A DNA stretch of 64,000 nt from Lunularia cruciata (taxonomy: Eukaryota > Streptophyta > Marchantiopsida > Lunulariales > Lunulariaceae): contig OX419759.1 of assembly GCA_948567375.1 (NCBI GenBank), positions 27,815,493 through 27,879,492 on the forward strand, written 5' to 3'. Position numbers and translations under genes: made by a program. This document shows, in pieces, positions 17,670-29,386 of this stretch (the first letter of the stretch is position 1; each line of letters opens with the position of its first letter). The notes beneath the pieces are model-generated. The model searched no databases. It was not told the origin of the DNA and saw nothing but the letters and a program-made list of their open reading frames with translations.

Positions 17670-18977
17670 CAATTTGATTACATCAGAGAAGTCAAGTCAA
17701 GGAGAAATCATGTGCAAGAATTGAGAGTGTTGGTAGTATCTCCAAGACTCATTGATCATTGGTAGCTTGATCAGAGCTCAGGTTTTCCCTAGTGTGCAAA
17801 AGCTTATTCAATTGATGCAGATTTGGCAATGAGATAGATGGTGTGTGGAAGCGTTGGCCAATTTTTGAGCAAAGAAGAAGCAAATTTTGAGCAGTGGTTG
17901 TGATTTTGAGCTCAAGAGGTGAAGACATGACCAATTTGTTGCGAGTTGAGCTCAGAAAGTGATTTGAAGGTGGAGTTGTAAACCTACCCTTGTGAAATTG
18001 TGATTTGGAGAAACTTGTTTTTTAATTTGGCTTGAGTGAAGAGTTAGCAGAGGATTTGGCAATCAACCAACTTTAGGTTTTATGTCAGGATTTTGCTGGA
18101 GTTTACGGCAGATTTTGGCCAGATTTGGAGGAGTTTTGCCAGATGTGGAGAGGGTTCAAAGTGGCAAGAAGAAAGGCCTCATTTGGCTGAATTTTGGTGT
18201 TTAGAGGCTTTGAGGCATAGGGCTATGAGCTATGAGAGGCTATGAAAGCCTAGCAAGCCAGCTTGTTGGCATGAGGCTAGCTAGTTTAGAGCAGATCTTG
18301 GTCATTGTTTGGCAAAATCTGCCCATCTTGCTAGATTGTATGCAACAGGGTTTGACCCCTAGATCTCTTGTTCCTAGATTGGTGCCCTAGCCAATTGGTC
18401 CACCCTTACTTGTTGTCCTAGTGACTGTGCCACTACTATCTATACACTTGTAGCTTTGGCTAGGAGAGGTAGTATGATCCCATTCTTGGTGATCTTGGTA
18501 GCTTAGGACATAGATACAAACTACTCTTATGTCATATGCCAAATGGTGGCAAAGTTAGTCCCGTGTTGCTTATGAGATAGAGGGTTCTCGTTTAGATTTC
18601 TTGTGATTGGACTCCCTTCATTCTTTGCTTCCTGTTTGTACACCATGGTTGTGTGATGTGCCTTGAATTTAGAGCATTGGTGCTTTGGTGTGCTCTCGGT
18701 AGTGAGGCTAGAGTGATGACCAATCAGACTATCTTTGTTTCTCTTTGGTGAGGCAGGAAGTGATGACCTACAGATCATGAGAGTTCGTATTGTGATAGCA
18801 GGTTACAAGTCACATTTTCCCCTAGTGTAGTTATCTCAGTTAGGGTTACATTAGCTGGTGGTATTTTGTGGGTATTGGCACTTGGTGGTGCCCAGTTGGT
18901 GTTGGCCCTTGGTGGAGTACTTGCGGTTGCGGTTGCAGTTGCAGTTGGTGGTTCCGATTTGTAGTTACTTTGTCACG
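17670..18977 (+). other. Gypsy-B leader, no coding domain recognised
   Basis: 1.3 kb between LTR and gag start with only short frames. It includes Gly/Val-rich codon repeats near 18860-18950 (ggttgcggttgcagttgc) that may be the start of a low-complexity Gag N-terminus. Confidence 0.5.
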
Positions 18978-20560
18978 ATGGATTTCTTTGGGGATTCTAG
19001 AGGAGTTATCCCTGTAGTATGCAGTGGGTTTACTTAGAGTGGCACTTGGTATCAGCCTAAATCTCAAGTCCCGGTGAGGGAGGAGATTGACTTTAAGTTG
19101 GAGTTTGACACAAGAGCTGATTCAATTGAGAGTGCACTTGGAGTGTCCATACCATTGTTGTGGGACATGGACAAGATTTATGGGGCCTCCAAAGGCCCTA
19201 GGCGTTACTCTGGTATAATGGGTACCATTGAGTTGGATGACTTCATCTAGGAGTTTGATAGTGGGTGTGATTTGAAGCAGATGTGGAACCCAACTTTCTT
19301 TACACCTTTCATGGCATGGAAGAGGTTGTTTTAGCACTTGGAGGGTCCGCCAATAGACAACTACCATGAGTTCAGGGATAGCTTATTTGGAGGAGATTGA
19401 GTTATGGAGACAATATTGATCTCCAAACTATATCTCTATCACTTCAAGCTCAGTTGCCAAGAGTAGATCGGCTGTACCCACAAGTTTTAGCTCAAGTAGT
19501 ATTGGTGGAGCTAGTGGAGGTGCACTGGCTGGAGATAGTGCTACCATGAGTGGAGGTATTGCTATAGGAGGTGGTGTGATACCAAGGTTTAACCCCATGG
19601 TGGAGTTCTTCTAGTGTTTGAGGCAAAACTACTTGGAAGTATGGACTGACAAGCTGAGGAGCTTGCAAGAGTTCTAGTGGAAGGCTGGATAGAGTCTACA
19701 TGAGGCATACACTTGCATGAGGCGGCTGATTAGTTTCACTTAGGGAGTTACCAAGGCCCAAGCAGTCCAATTTTGGTATGAGATATTGGACATGGAGTTG
19801 CAACGTAGAGTTTGTATGCTATATTATTACAAGCTACTTTGCCTACTTTGGCAGTGGTCTTTGGTTTGGCTGAGCGTATTGAGCTCAACATGGTGGAGGA
19901 GAGGGTGGTGACATCTAGATTTGGTAGTGAGACCTCATCCATAGCTATTACTTCTTCTAGAGTGCAACATAGTGCACCACGTCCAGTTGGTTTTCAAGAA
20001 CAAGGTGGACAGCTCAGATCCTATGGAGCAAGTGGAGGGCCTTTTGTAGTTAGACCCTTACCTTCCTTTTTAGGTCAGTAGTAGCCAGTGAGTGGTAGTG
20101 TTGCTTGTTGGACTTGTGGTGGACCTCACCATAAGAGAGAGTGTACTCAAGGCAGCAGACCTTATACCTTTGGTGCATCATAGCCAGCAAAGAGGTAGTG
20201 TGAGCATTGCCACAGATTTGGGCACACTAGTGACCGGTGCTTTGACCTACACCCGGAGTTACAAAGTGGTAGGGCTGCTATGGCAGGTAGTAGAGGAGCT
20301 CTAGTTTACGGAGGACGAGGTAATAGAGGTGGTGGTAGAGGATCTACACCTAGTAGGAGTGCAGTACCTGCTCTTACTTTTGATACAACTATGGCTACTC
20401 GGATTGAGCAGTTGGAGTAGAGATTGGCTAGTATGGCCATTGCTTAGAGGAGATCAGATTCAAGTGTTGAGGCTTCCATCTCATATACTAGTGATAGAGA
20501 TGCTTTAGACTTCATGTGCGGTGCAGCACAGGTGGATGCATCTACAGTAGTGACTAGGAG
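18978..20560 (+). pseudogene. Gypsy-B gag with two zinc knuckles
   Basis: Probable start MDFFGDSRGVIPVV. Capsid-like sequence follows around 19200-19380 (KQMWNPTFFTPFMAWKRLF, then LEGPPIDNYHEF). Two zinc knuckles lie in one frame: CWTCGGPHHKREC at 20106-20144 (one residue short of the usual spacing) and a perfect CEHCHRFGHTSDRC at 20199-20240, separated by two TAG codons that look like former CAG. A Gly/Arg-rich stretch (20285-20350) follows. Gag would package RNA. It is inactivated by many stops. Confidence 0.75.
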
Positions 20561-21869
20561 TGCAAAGTGCTCCAGAGCTTAGAGGAGCATCAATGGAGTT
20601 GGACCCAAAGAGGAAGAGGTTAGGAGACAAGTCAGACTTCCCCAGTCTTTCATGCTATCTGAGGCATTGCAGACGACATCCATGGCTCCAAGACGTCCTA
20701 GTGCAGGTGTGGTAGGTGGTGATGGGATGCATGATGGACTACCTACTAGTCAGCCACCTACTACTACATAGACTGAGTCAAGCGCGATGTTGGGGGCGGC
20801 TTAGCTGATTATGCGGTGCCCTTTGTTTTCAGCTAGTGACATGTTTACATTGGGAGTTGACCCAACTCCAATGTTCCAGTTGGCTGCCATGCTTTGTGAG
20901 AGTAGGGATGATGCGGTTCCTACTATTAGAGCAAAGGTGGTTGATAGTGGAGCTGACTTGGTTGAGGAGCATGGGATCCATTCAGCAACCAATGGTTTAT
21001 GGCAGGCAGTAGTGGCTAGACGAGAGGAATTGCCAGCTAGATCAGCCTTTGAGAGAGCATGGTTCACACCTTGTGTTGTCCTATTGGATGACCAGAGGGG
21101 GATTTTCCGCTTGGTGGGACCTTCAGGGAAGGTCTATACACCACAAAGAGTCTTGTTAGACTTTGGTGCGCAGCCCTTTTTGTTAGGGAAGGTTGTAGTA
21201 GTCAGTCTGGAGTTACAAAAGACCAATGTGGAGAGGTGTCTATTTTAGATCTAGACATCTCTAGGTGCTGGTTTGACATAGTACATCACACGTGTGGAGC
21301 TTCTTGTCCAGGTTCAGCGTAGTCATCTGACTGATAGCTTGGTGGTGAGAGCTCAGGCTATTGCAACAATAGTTGAGTCATATGATGTGCTAGTTTGGAG
21401 AGCAGTGTTGTATCCCATGGGTTTCAGTAATGACTATTGGGAGGAGACAACCTCCAATAGACCAGGTTGGCAGTCTGGTGAGGGATGAGTATGTTGCCTA
21501 CCAATACACTTCAGTAGTGGCAATCTTGGCTCACTATAGTCCGGGACCATGGCAGCATCGGTTTCAACTTTTAATGGTGCAGCTACTTGGCTTGGCAATT
21601 TATTGGAGGGGAATGCCCATGTAGAGGATAATCAAGTACCATAGGAGATCACTCGGATTTGGAGTACGAGTGGGATTGTTCCATCCACCTTGGATGTTCC
21701 ATTGTGGAGTTCAAAGGAGGCATTGCAACAACATGCAGATCAATTGGTGCAGTAGGCTTGGAGTAGAGCCTTTGTACCACCAAGAGATAAGTGTGAGGAT
21801 GAGCCTCCAGAGTTGGTTGCCTTGACACCTCTAGATACCACACTCATTGCTTGGCAATATCCAATAAAG
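20561..21869 (+). pseudogene. Gypsy-B protease and linker to methyltransferase
   Basis: The 145-codon frame 20811-21248 ends in an aspartic protease motif RVLLDFGAQPFLLGK (Asp at 21159-21161), where the family has Asp-Ser-Gly, so Ser is replaced by Phe. The flap and C-terminal half continue in other frames: YDVLVWRAVLYPMGFSNDYW at 21390-21450 resembles the end of a retropepsin fold. The stretch up to 21869 is Trp/Pro-rich linker without a recognised domain. Confidence 0.65.
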
Positions 21870-22830
21870 AGAGTATGTCTATTGGAGTTGTTTGGTGGGA
21901 TTAGCATCGGACTAGTTGCGGTCCTATAAGCAGGTATACAAGTACAGAGGTATTTGTATGTGTAGAGAGATGCAATTGCTAAGCAAGTCTCTCTACATCA
22001 TATGGCACACTTGGCATATTGGTATCCAAAGTTATTACCAATGTCAGTAGTCAAAGGTTACTAGAAGGTCCTACTAGCAGACATTTCCTTATTGGTGGCG
22101 CATGATTTGGAGAGACATGGGCCTATCCACTTGGTGAATTTTGGATGGCCATGTCAGGGACATACATGTTGGCCAAGGTTTGGGTCTTCAAGATCCTTGT
22201 TTTGGTGTGTTTTGGGAGATGTTACGGATACTACAACATCTCCAAGTTCATCAGTCTATTTCTCTAGCTTACCTTTTGGAGAACATTCCTTTGATGGGTG
22301 ATTCTTGCACTAGAGTGGTGGCAAGTACACATCAAGTCTATTCTTGGATGGGACATGCTGTATTGTTAGATGCAGCCAAAGTGGGATCACGGGCTCATTG
22401 TCTTTATCTTTGGTGGATGAACCTCTTACCCATAGAGGTTCTATAGTGTGCATATGATGGGATTTAGTGACTAGACTACATCCTTGTGATGACATCTTGG
22501 ATGTGGGACGTCAGTCTCAGATGGTGGTAGTAGCTTATAGGTCACCATTGGTATTGGTGAAACTAGTTGGACAGCCTAGAGCCACTTTTCCCACACTTAT
22601 GAGTTTCCCAAGCTCTCATGCTTTTTGAGAGAGAGGACTTGGACTTGTTTAGGACTCACAGTTATAGCAGTTAGTGGAGCCCAATACCAATGAGAGAGAG
22701 CAAGTGATGGGTTTTTACACTGGTATTACCGCTATTCTAGCCATATCAAAGGCATCCAGGCATCAAGTGTTAGGTTAGGCTATGGAACTAAACTATTTGA
22801 CCTGGATTGTGAGACTTGGATTGGCTGAGC
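21870..22830 (+). pseudogene. C5-cytosine DNA methyltransferase domain in gypsy-B (DNMT3-like)
   Basis: Motif I, the cofactor loop, reads VCLLELFGGISIGL (21873-21914). The catalytic loop motif IV reads GWPCQGHT, with the nucleophile Cys at 22152-22154. Motif V region: GLGLQDPCFGVFWEMLRIL. Motif VI: YLLENIPL (Glu-Asn at 22279-22284). Motif VIII: GSRAHCLYLWWMN (22384-22422). Target-recognition region 22480-22690 includes VGQPRATFPTLMSFPSSHA. Motifs IX-X: EREQVMGFYTGIT and RHQVLG, then AMELNYLTWI (22689-22808). The order I to X is linear as in DNMT3, not circularly permuted as in plant DRM. Such enzymes transfer methyl from S-adenosylmethionine to cytosine. The domain is split by one frame change after motif IV and back before the recognition region, plus several stops. 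Confidence 0.85.
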
Positions 22831-23459
22831 AGCGTAGGATGCGCTTGATAGGTATCACCACTTGGACACATGTGAGCCCTGTGCCTATCGAGACAATTCA
22901 AGCACATGCTGGGGGTGATGGACCAAGTGGACATGGTATTCTTGGGACACAACCAATAGCTACTAGGGAGAGTGGTCTACTTGGAGTCCATCTAGGTGAG
23001 CGTGAGCTACTTGGATTACACCCTTGGTTCACTTGGGATGTAGCTAGAGGACGTGTGGAGCATGCAGCCAAAGTGGAGGGAGTTTTTCACACAGAGGTTG
23101 GAACCTCTAGTGGTTGAGGGCATGACACTATTGCTCCCAAGGCCCTAGTGTAGCAACCAATAAGTACGTCTTCCACTCCTACAATAGTTATAGAGGATAC
23201 TTGGGAGCTAGATCTTAGACCCAAGCTTACAAGAGAGGAAAGCGGAGAGTGTGGAGGTTCTTGAGGAGCTACACATGTTGTTTTGCCTTTAGTATGAAGA
23301 ACTTGGGTGCTCTAAAGGGACCTAGTATATGGATTGAGTTGACTTGCAATACACCAATTTCCAACGTCCTTATTGCTATAGTGACATAGAGAAGACATTG
23401 ATTTAGAGCCAAAGTAGAGACCTTTTTGAGGCTGGTTTAGTAGACATAGAGAGTATGGA
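22831..23459 (+). pseudogene. Gypsy-B linker between methyltransferase and RT
   Basis: The frame continues to 23117 (AEQRRMRLIGITTWTHVSP, later GERELLGLHPWFTWDVARG). No domain recognised. The sequence 23160-23459 carries degenerate pieces of the RT N-terminus, with stops. Confidence 0.5.
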
Positions 23460-24210
23460 TCAGCTTCAATGATGCCAGCCAAGAAGGATATGCATGACAA
23501 CTACATAGATAGGCAGATGTGTGGAGATTACCGTCCTATCAACCAATAGACTAGGGCTGATCGGTATGCCATGCCTACATTGGAGGAGATTTTTGATGCG
23601 ATTGGGCATGCAAAGGTCTTTAGTACTTTGGATCTTCAAGCGGAATATCATCAATTGCCAATTAGGGAGGAGGATAAGTCCAAGATATCATTTTGGGCTA
23701 TTGATCCTCACAGTAAGGATGTGTTATATCAATGGAGGTTCTTACCATTTGGGTTAAAGAATGCTCTTGTTGAGTTCTAGAGGATCATGGATAGAATCTT
23801 AGCTAGATTGGATTTTTCTTGGTGCTATATTGATAATATTGTAGTCTATAGCACTACTGTGGAGGAGCATGAGAGATAATTGTTGGAGGTGTTTGAGAGG
23901 TTGAGATCTCATGGACTCAATTACATCTTGGGAAGTGTAGGTTCTTCCACGAGCAGGTTGAGTATTTGGGTCACACTATCTACCCCAAAGGACTTGGTAT
24001 TCAGCAGACCAAGGTGGAAGCTATTGCATGTATTTCTTGGCTAATAGATGTGAGCAGAGTCTGAGCATTCCTTGGGTTGGAAAACTTCTATCACCGCTAT
24101 GTTAAAGGATTTAGTGCCATTGCCAAGACCTTAACAAAGCTAACCAAGCTTACACAAGAGTGGTGTTAGGGAGATGAGCAAGAGAGAGCTTTGTAGAGCT
24201 CAAGGAGAGG
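23460..24210 (+). pseudogene. Gypsy-B reverse transcriptase
   Basis: Motifs: MPAKKD...MCGDYRPIN (23472-23547), AMPTLEEIFDAIGHAKVFST (23568-23627), LDLQAEYHQLPI, LYQWRFLPFGLKNALVEF (23727-23780) and the active site WCYIDNIVVYS (about 23821-23853). The motif is YIDN where the enzyme needs YxDD, so the second catalytic Asp has become Asn by a G-to-A change. Stop codons (23778, 23878) and frame changes also inactivate it. Confidence 0.85.
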
Positions 24211-24972
24211 TTGACATCTTCTCCTATTTTGAGGAGACCAATCAGAGGACGACCATTTCAGGTTCATACTGATTGGAGTATGTTGGGGCTTGGAGCAGTG
24301 CTCACCCAACATGATGATGAAGGGAAGGAGTTTGTGGTCACCTATGCTAGTCGCTCCAACAATTCAGCAGAGGCAAATTATAGTTCATATGAGAGAGAGT
24401 GTTTGGCAACAATTTGGGCAATAGCACATTTCCAATATTACCTATCTGGTAATCCCTTCACTCTCATCACCAATCATCAGCCACTGAAGTGGCTGATGGA
24501 GTCCGGCAAGCTTTTAGGGAAGCTTGCACAATGGGCTTTGATTTCACAAGAGTATGATTTCACAATTGTTCATAGACCTGGAGTGGTGAACTGTGGTGCA
24601 GATGGGTTGAGTAGAAACCCATGTCCCAGCCAGCAAGATCAGACCGGAGCACGTTGGCATGGTGAGACTAATGAGGAGATGGTGCCAAGTTGGTATGCAT
24701 TGGCCTTTTTGTGTATATTTTTGGAGGCTTTGGTGGTATCTCTCTCAATGCATACGGGAGGAGTTATTGAGGTCATAGATCCAAAGAGTAAAGATATTGG
24801 TACAATTCAACAAGACATTCATGGTGACATCTTAGTGAATGGACTATCTTTGCATTGGTGTTGTGGGGTGGCACAGTTGGGGCCAAGGAGAGAGATTGTG
24901 TTCTTCAGCAAGCAAGACAGTTTAGATTGGAGAGTAGACATCTTTTGCGTGTATGGGAGGATGGTAGAGTGA
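24211..24972 (+). pseudogene. Gypsy-B RNase H fragment
   Basis: 253 open codons. PFQVHTDWSMLGLGAVLTQ holds the first catalytic Asp, YSSYERECLATIWAIAHFQYY the Glu helix, and LITNHQPLKWLMESGKL the third block, where TDH has become TNH (G-to-A). The conserved tail FTIVHRPGVVNCGADGLSRN follows. The remainder (to 24972) leads towards the integrase zinc-binding region. Confidence 0.85.
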
Positions 24973-25717
24973 GAGGAGTACCATATCCATCTCGGAGACT
25001 ACAGTTGGTCCGTTATGCTAATGAGGATCTAAGACATTTTGGAGTAAAGCATACCTATAACTTACTCTAGAGTCACTATTGGTGGCGCGGTATGCAGACC
25101 GGGGTACAATAATTTGTTGCCAGATGTGTGGTTTGTGACCAAGTTAGAGCATCATTCAATGCTCCTATACCACAGTAACACCCATTACCTATCATGGGAT
25201 TGGAATACCGCTGGAGTTTGGACTTTGCCGGACCTTTACCATTGATTGTGAGACATCATCGGTATGTTTTGGTGATGGTGGAACACTTCTCCAAGTGGAT
25301 TGAGTTGGTGGCACTTCCGGACAAGTCCAATGAAGGGACGGCTTACTCATTCCTGGATTGAGTTCTTAGTCATTTTGGTGCACCAACTGAGGTTTTGACT
25401 GATCAGGGTACAGAGTTCTTGGGAGAGTTTCAGGTCTTGTGTGATAAGGCTTTGATTGATCATTGTATTATATCCCTAGATCACCCTGAGCCAAATGGCT
25501 TAGCAAAGAGAGTGGTTCAGATGATGAAGAGAGGATTGCAAAAGTATGGTTTGCAGAGAGGCCACTTGGGAGATTGGGATCTCCAATTACCTTGGGCTAT
25601 TAGTCTAGCCGGCAAGCCTCCTTAGCATCCTTCTCTCCTTACTTTCTACTCTATGGACAAGATCTAGATTTACATGTAGCCATTTGTCAAGATGCTACTA
25701 TAGTCTTGGACTTGGAT
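24973..25717 (+). pseudogene. Gypsy-B integrase, main part, split by A3
   Basis: The zinc-binding remnant includes RHFGVKHTYNLL (25033-25070) and ARCVVCDQ (about 25118-25142). Core: WSFDFAGPL (25210-25240), HRYVLVMVEHFSKWIELVAL, EVLTDQGTEFLGEF (25390-25430) and LDHPEPNGLAKRVVQMMKRG (25479-25539). The third catalytic residue position reads Ala-Lys-Arg, where the family has Ala-Glu-Arg, so Glu is Lys. A3 interrupts at 25717. Confidence 0.8.
25713..25717. repeat. Target site duplication TGGAT, left of A3
   Basis: Matches 31364-31368 exactly. Confidence 0.9.
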
Positions 25718-26143
25718 TGTAAAAGATCAAATCCAAAGAGAGAAATAAGAGAATGGAAACTCACATTGGGACACTTGAATGTGGGAAAACTCCGAATGCC
25801 TAGCATGAGCTTTGGACTTGGTATTTATAGGTAGAATACAAGGCCTTTGAGAAGCTTCTCAAGAAACTTCCTCAAGCCGCTTTCTTAGAGTGCAAGCCAA
25901 GTTAACTAGGAAGCTTCTCAAGAAGCTTCCTTCTAGAAGCCGCCTACTTGGCATGCAAGCTAAGCTAGTTGGAAGCTTCTAGAAGCTTCCTTCTAGAAGC
26001 TACTTACTTGAGGTGCAAGCTAAGCTAGCTGGGAAGCTTCCCAAGAAGCTCTCTAGATACTTTTGGAATATTCTAGGCTAATTTTTCTTATGTGCTACTT
26101 TGTAAGCCTGATTAACTTCGTTGCTAAACTCCATATTGTTACA
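25718..26143 (-). repeat. Gypsy-A3 3' LTR
   Basis: 426 bp, starting TGTAA and ending TTACA on both strands as in A1. It contains the conserved four-unit heat-shock-element site at 25972-25989. Confidence 0.95.
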
Positions 26144-26146
26144 TAT

Positions 26147-26157
26147 TCCCCCGCCGC
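26147..26157 (-). other. Gypsy-A3 polypurine tract
   Basis: The minus strand reads gcggcggggga, identical to the tract of A1 at 16774-16784, three bases before the LTR. Confidence 0.8.
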
Positions 26158-26189
26158 TAGTTGGTGATGTCCTCGTCGCCAATGAAGCT

Positions 26190-26640
26190 TCAAATTCCTA
26201 GATGGCCGTTTGTGCATTCTGGAGGTGAGAAAGAGGTTCCCATGTGGCATCATGAAGGGGATACCCTTTCCAAAGGACCTTGTACTCTGTATGTTGACAA
26301 CGGCCTTGTTGAATATGGTGACGTGCGAGGATACGATCAACTTTTTACTCCTCATGATCATTGATAGGGACAAGAAGAGGAGGAGGTTGGACTCAAGAGG
26401 AAAAGGAAGAGGGGTTAGCAACAAAGGGTTTCAACTTGGAAACATGAAAGATAGGAGTGATATGCATGTGACAAGGCAAGGCATATTGATAAGCAACAAG
26501 AGAGCCAATTTGGGTGATATCAAAGGGTCCTATCTAATTAGGTGCAAGTTTACAAACTTGGGTAGCAATTGGAAGAGGGAGGTAACTAGAGGATAGCCTC
26601 ACTTTATCACCAATTTCAAAGGTGAGATCACGACGATGGT
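26190..26640 (-). pseudogene. Gypsy-A3 integrase C-terminus and chromodomain
   Basis: On the minus strand a GPF-like module is followed by a chromodomain at about 26364-26200 (KVDRILARHHIQ...EYKVLWKGYPLHDATWEP) that keeps the conserved Trp lost in A1. One TAG replaces a Tyr/Glu position at its start. Chromodomains bind methylated histone tails and steer chromovirus integration. Confidence 0.8.
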
Positions 26641-27690
26641 GGTCCGCATATTGTTTTTGGCGGTTCTGAGCAACAAGGAGGTGAGACTTGGCTTGTTGGA
26701 GAGATTGAGATATAGTGGTCAAGAGTGTGGAAGTATAAGGAACCTGAGATGGAAGGGGAGCAAGAAGAGAGTCTGGAACAAGCGGATCTTGGCCAAAATT
26801 GAGAAAGAAATGAGAAAATCCGGTGCTTGCCTATTTGGAATTGTTGTAGGCAAATTCTGCAGTTGCAAGACATTCATCCCAATTGGTATGGTGACATTGA
26901 CAAAGGCACGCGACATATCCTCCAATGTGCAATTTGCACGTTTGGTTTGTCCATCAGTTTGAGGATGATAGGCCATGGACAAAGCAAGCTTGGTGCCGAG
27001 TATCTGGAAGGGTGCTTGCCAAAACTTCTCGGTAAATTGAGGATCGCAGTTGGAGATGAGTACACGTGGCATCCCATGATGCTTGAAGACATTGTTGAAG
27101 TAGATTTGTGCTAAGGTTGGAGCATCCACGGTATCATAGGTTGGTGCCAAGTGGATTTTCTTACTAAGCTTATCCACAAACACCACAATTGCGGTGTGTC
27201 CTTGTTTTGTCTTTGGCAAGGATGTGATGAGATCCAAGCTCACATGCTCCTAGCAAGCGGATGGAACGGCGAGTGGTTGAAGGAGTCCACTCGGCTTTTG
27301 GTTGTTGGCCTTGTTACGTTGGTAGCTCTCACACAATCGAACAAATTCTTGAACATCTCGTGTCATGTTGGGCCACCACCATTTACGTTGGAGGGTACTC
27401 AAGGTCTTGTCCACACCCACATGACCCATGATGGGTAAATCATGGGCTTCTTGAAGGCACACAAGTCAAAGATCACCTTTAGCTAGAACATAGATCCGGT
27501 CCTCATGGAATAAAAGGCCTTCCTTGATGGAGAAGGTTTTGTACTCCTTATTGCATGCCGTAAGACGACCATGTACCATTTGGAAGAAGGGATCTTGGTG
27601 TAGAGCTGACTAAAACTTGTTCTAGACCTTTGAGTCAACTGACACCATTGAAATTGCCGTTGTGATGAGAGGAAGAGACTTCAAATCAGG
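26641..27690 (-). pseudogene. Gypsy-A3 integrase
   Basis: On the minus strand: zinc-binding part LQEAHDLPIMGHVGVDKTL...CESYQRNKA (27459-27290), then the core MSLDLITSLPKTKQGH, VFVDKLSKKIHLAPTYDT, RVLISNCDPQFTEKFWQ (the SDRD motif has become SNCD) and AYHPQTDGQTKRANCTLED. Catalytic Asp is lost in the second motif. Confidence 0.8.
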
Positions 27691-29080
27691 TCATCGTGAT
27701 AAAGCATTAAGGATGACATGGAACCGACCTGGTTTGTACTCAAGTTTGATGTCATACAGTTGGAGTTGTTCCTCCCATTGATGATGTCGACTCTTCATGT
27801 GTTCCAAGTGTAAGGTCTGCAACAATGGTTTGTGATCAATTTGCATGATCACTTGTTTTCCCAAGAGGTAATGCCTCCATACCTTGGTGGCGTATACCAT
27901 TGCAAGTTATTCTCAATCTTGAGCAAAGTAGTTTCATTCAACCATATTGAGTTGGCGAGACACAAAGGCAATGGAATGGAGTCCATCTGGGAATTCTTGT
28001 TGCAGCACGGCTCCAATTGCAAAGTTAGAAGCATCAAAATCAACCACACAGGGTAGTTGAGGATCATATGGTTGAAGAATGGGTCTTGAAGACACCATAT
28101 GCTTTAACTTCTGGAATGCTTCTTCATGCTTGGTGGTCCACTGGAAGCTCTAGTTCTTTCCCAAGGTCACTCAATGGTGTAGCCACATGAGCATAATAAT
28201 GGATGAACTATCGGTAAAAATTGGCCAATCCATTGAATGCTCGTACTTCTGTAGAATCCTTTGGGGTAGGCCAATCAATAATAGCCTTGATCTTCTCTTT
28301 TTCTATCTTGATCCCCTCTGATGAGATCTTATGACCCAAGAAGATAACCTCCTTCTACCAAAAGGCACACTTTGACTTCTTGTAGTAAAATTTCCATTGT
28401 CGTAGTTGTCTAAGGACTTCTCGCACATGATTCACGTGTTCTACCTCTATCTTATTATAATTAAGATATCATCCAAGAACACCACCATGGACCGATCCAA
28501 TAGTCCATCCAACACCCGATGCATTTGATCCATGAAGATTCTAGGAGCATTAGTGAGTCCTAAAGGTAGAACTCTCCACTCAAAATACCCATACCTTGTA
28601 CAAAAGGCAATCTTTTGCACATCCTCTCTCTCAATGGGAATTTGCCAATAGCCACTGCAAAGATCTAACTTGGAAAAGTAGCGTGCTCTACTTAGTTGAT
28701 CAAGCAATTCATCGATCTGAGGCAAGGGATATGCATTCTTCACGGTTTGCTTATTAAGCCCAAGATAATCAATCTAGAAACAAAGTCCTCCATCCTTCTT
28801 TGGAAAAAATAGTATCGGTGCTCCACAAGGAGAGGTACTATGTTGTATGAATTCCTTCTCTAACAACCCTATAAGTATTGTTTGTAACTCCTCTAACTCC
28901 TTTGGGTGAGAGCCGATAGATCGGTCTACTCACTAGAGTACTCCTTGGTAATAACTCAATCTTGAAGGGCATACCTCGATTGGAGGGTAATCCCCTTGGC
29001 AGATCATCCAGAAACACATCCGCAAACTCCTTAACTATCCGATCAACCATTGTTTGATGGGGCTCTTGGTCCTCCACAGA
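27691..29080 (-). pseudogene. Gypsy-A3 reverse transcriptase and RNase H
   Basis: RT pieces: [22 protein letters not shown] (28975-28910), [22 protein letters not shown] (28740-28675), [19 protein letters not shown] and VVFLDDILI (about 28475-28447). The RNase H end lies at 27900-27691 (TDHKPLL has become IDHKPLL, then YKPGRFHVILNALSR). Frame breaks occur near 28800, 28443 and 28190. Confidence 0.8.
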
Positions 29081-29122
29081 TTGTTCTTGTGCAATCGGCT
29101 TGATCTACACCACGAATACAGA

Positions 29123-29302
29123 CTTATCTTCCTCCAAAGCTTGCTCTATGGCTGCTTTACTAACAAACTTCCCTTCTAGTGACTCATCTCTCTTCCAAGC
29201 TTGCTCCATGGTTGCCTTCTTGGCAAACTTCCCATCTTGGGACTCCACTTCCTTCAAGGTTTGCTCTATGGCTACCTTCTCGACAAACTTCCCATCTTGG
29301 GA
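29123..29302 (-). repeat. Three 60-bp in-frame repeats in pol linker, A3
   Basis: Reverse-strand counterpart of 5792-5971 and 61996-62175, with the same QDGKF/LEGKF core in each unit. Confidence 0.85.
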
Positions 29303-29386
29303 CTGACTATTCTTAGGTGTCTTACTCAGAGGTGCCAGACAACCTAATCGGAAATTCCTACCTAGATGTTGTACTTGAATTTGGCG

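Noticed and set aside
22092-22301. Separate small gene over the methyltransferase core
   Set aside because: It is one of the frames carrying pieces of the methyltransferase after a frameshift, not an independent gene.
21870-22830. Reading the methyltransferase as a plant DRM
   Set aside because: DRM enzymes have permuted motifs (VI-X before I-V). Here the order is I, IV, VI, VIII, IX/X.
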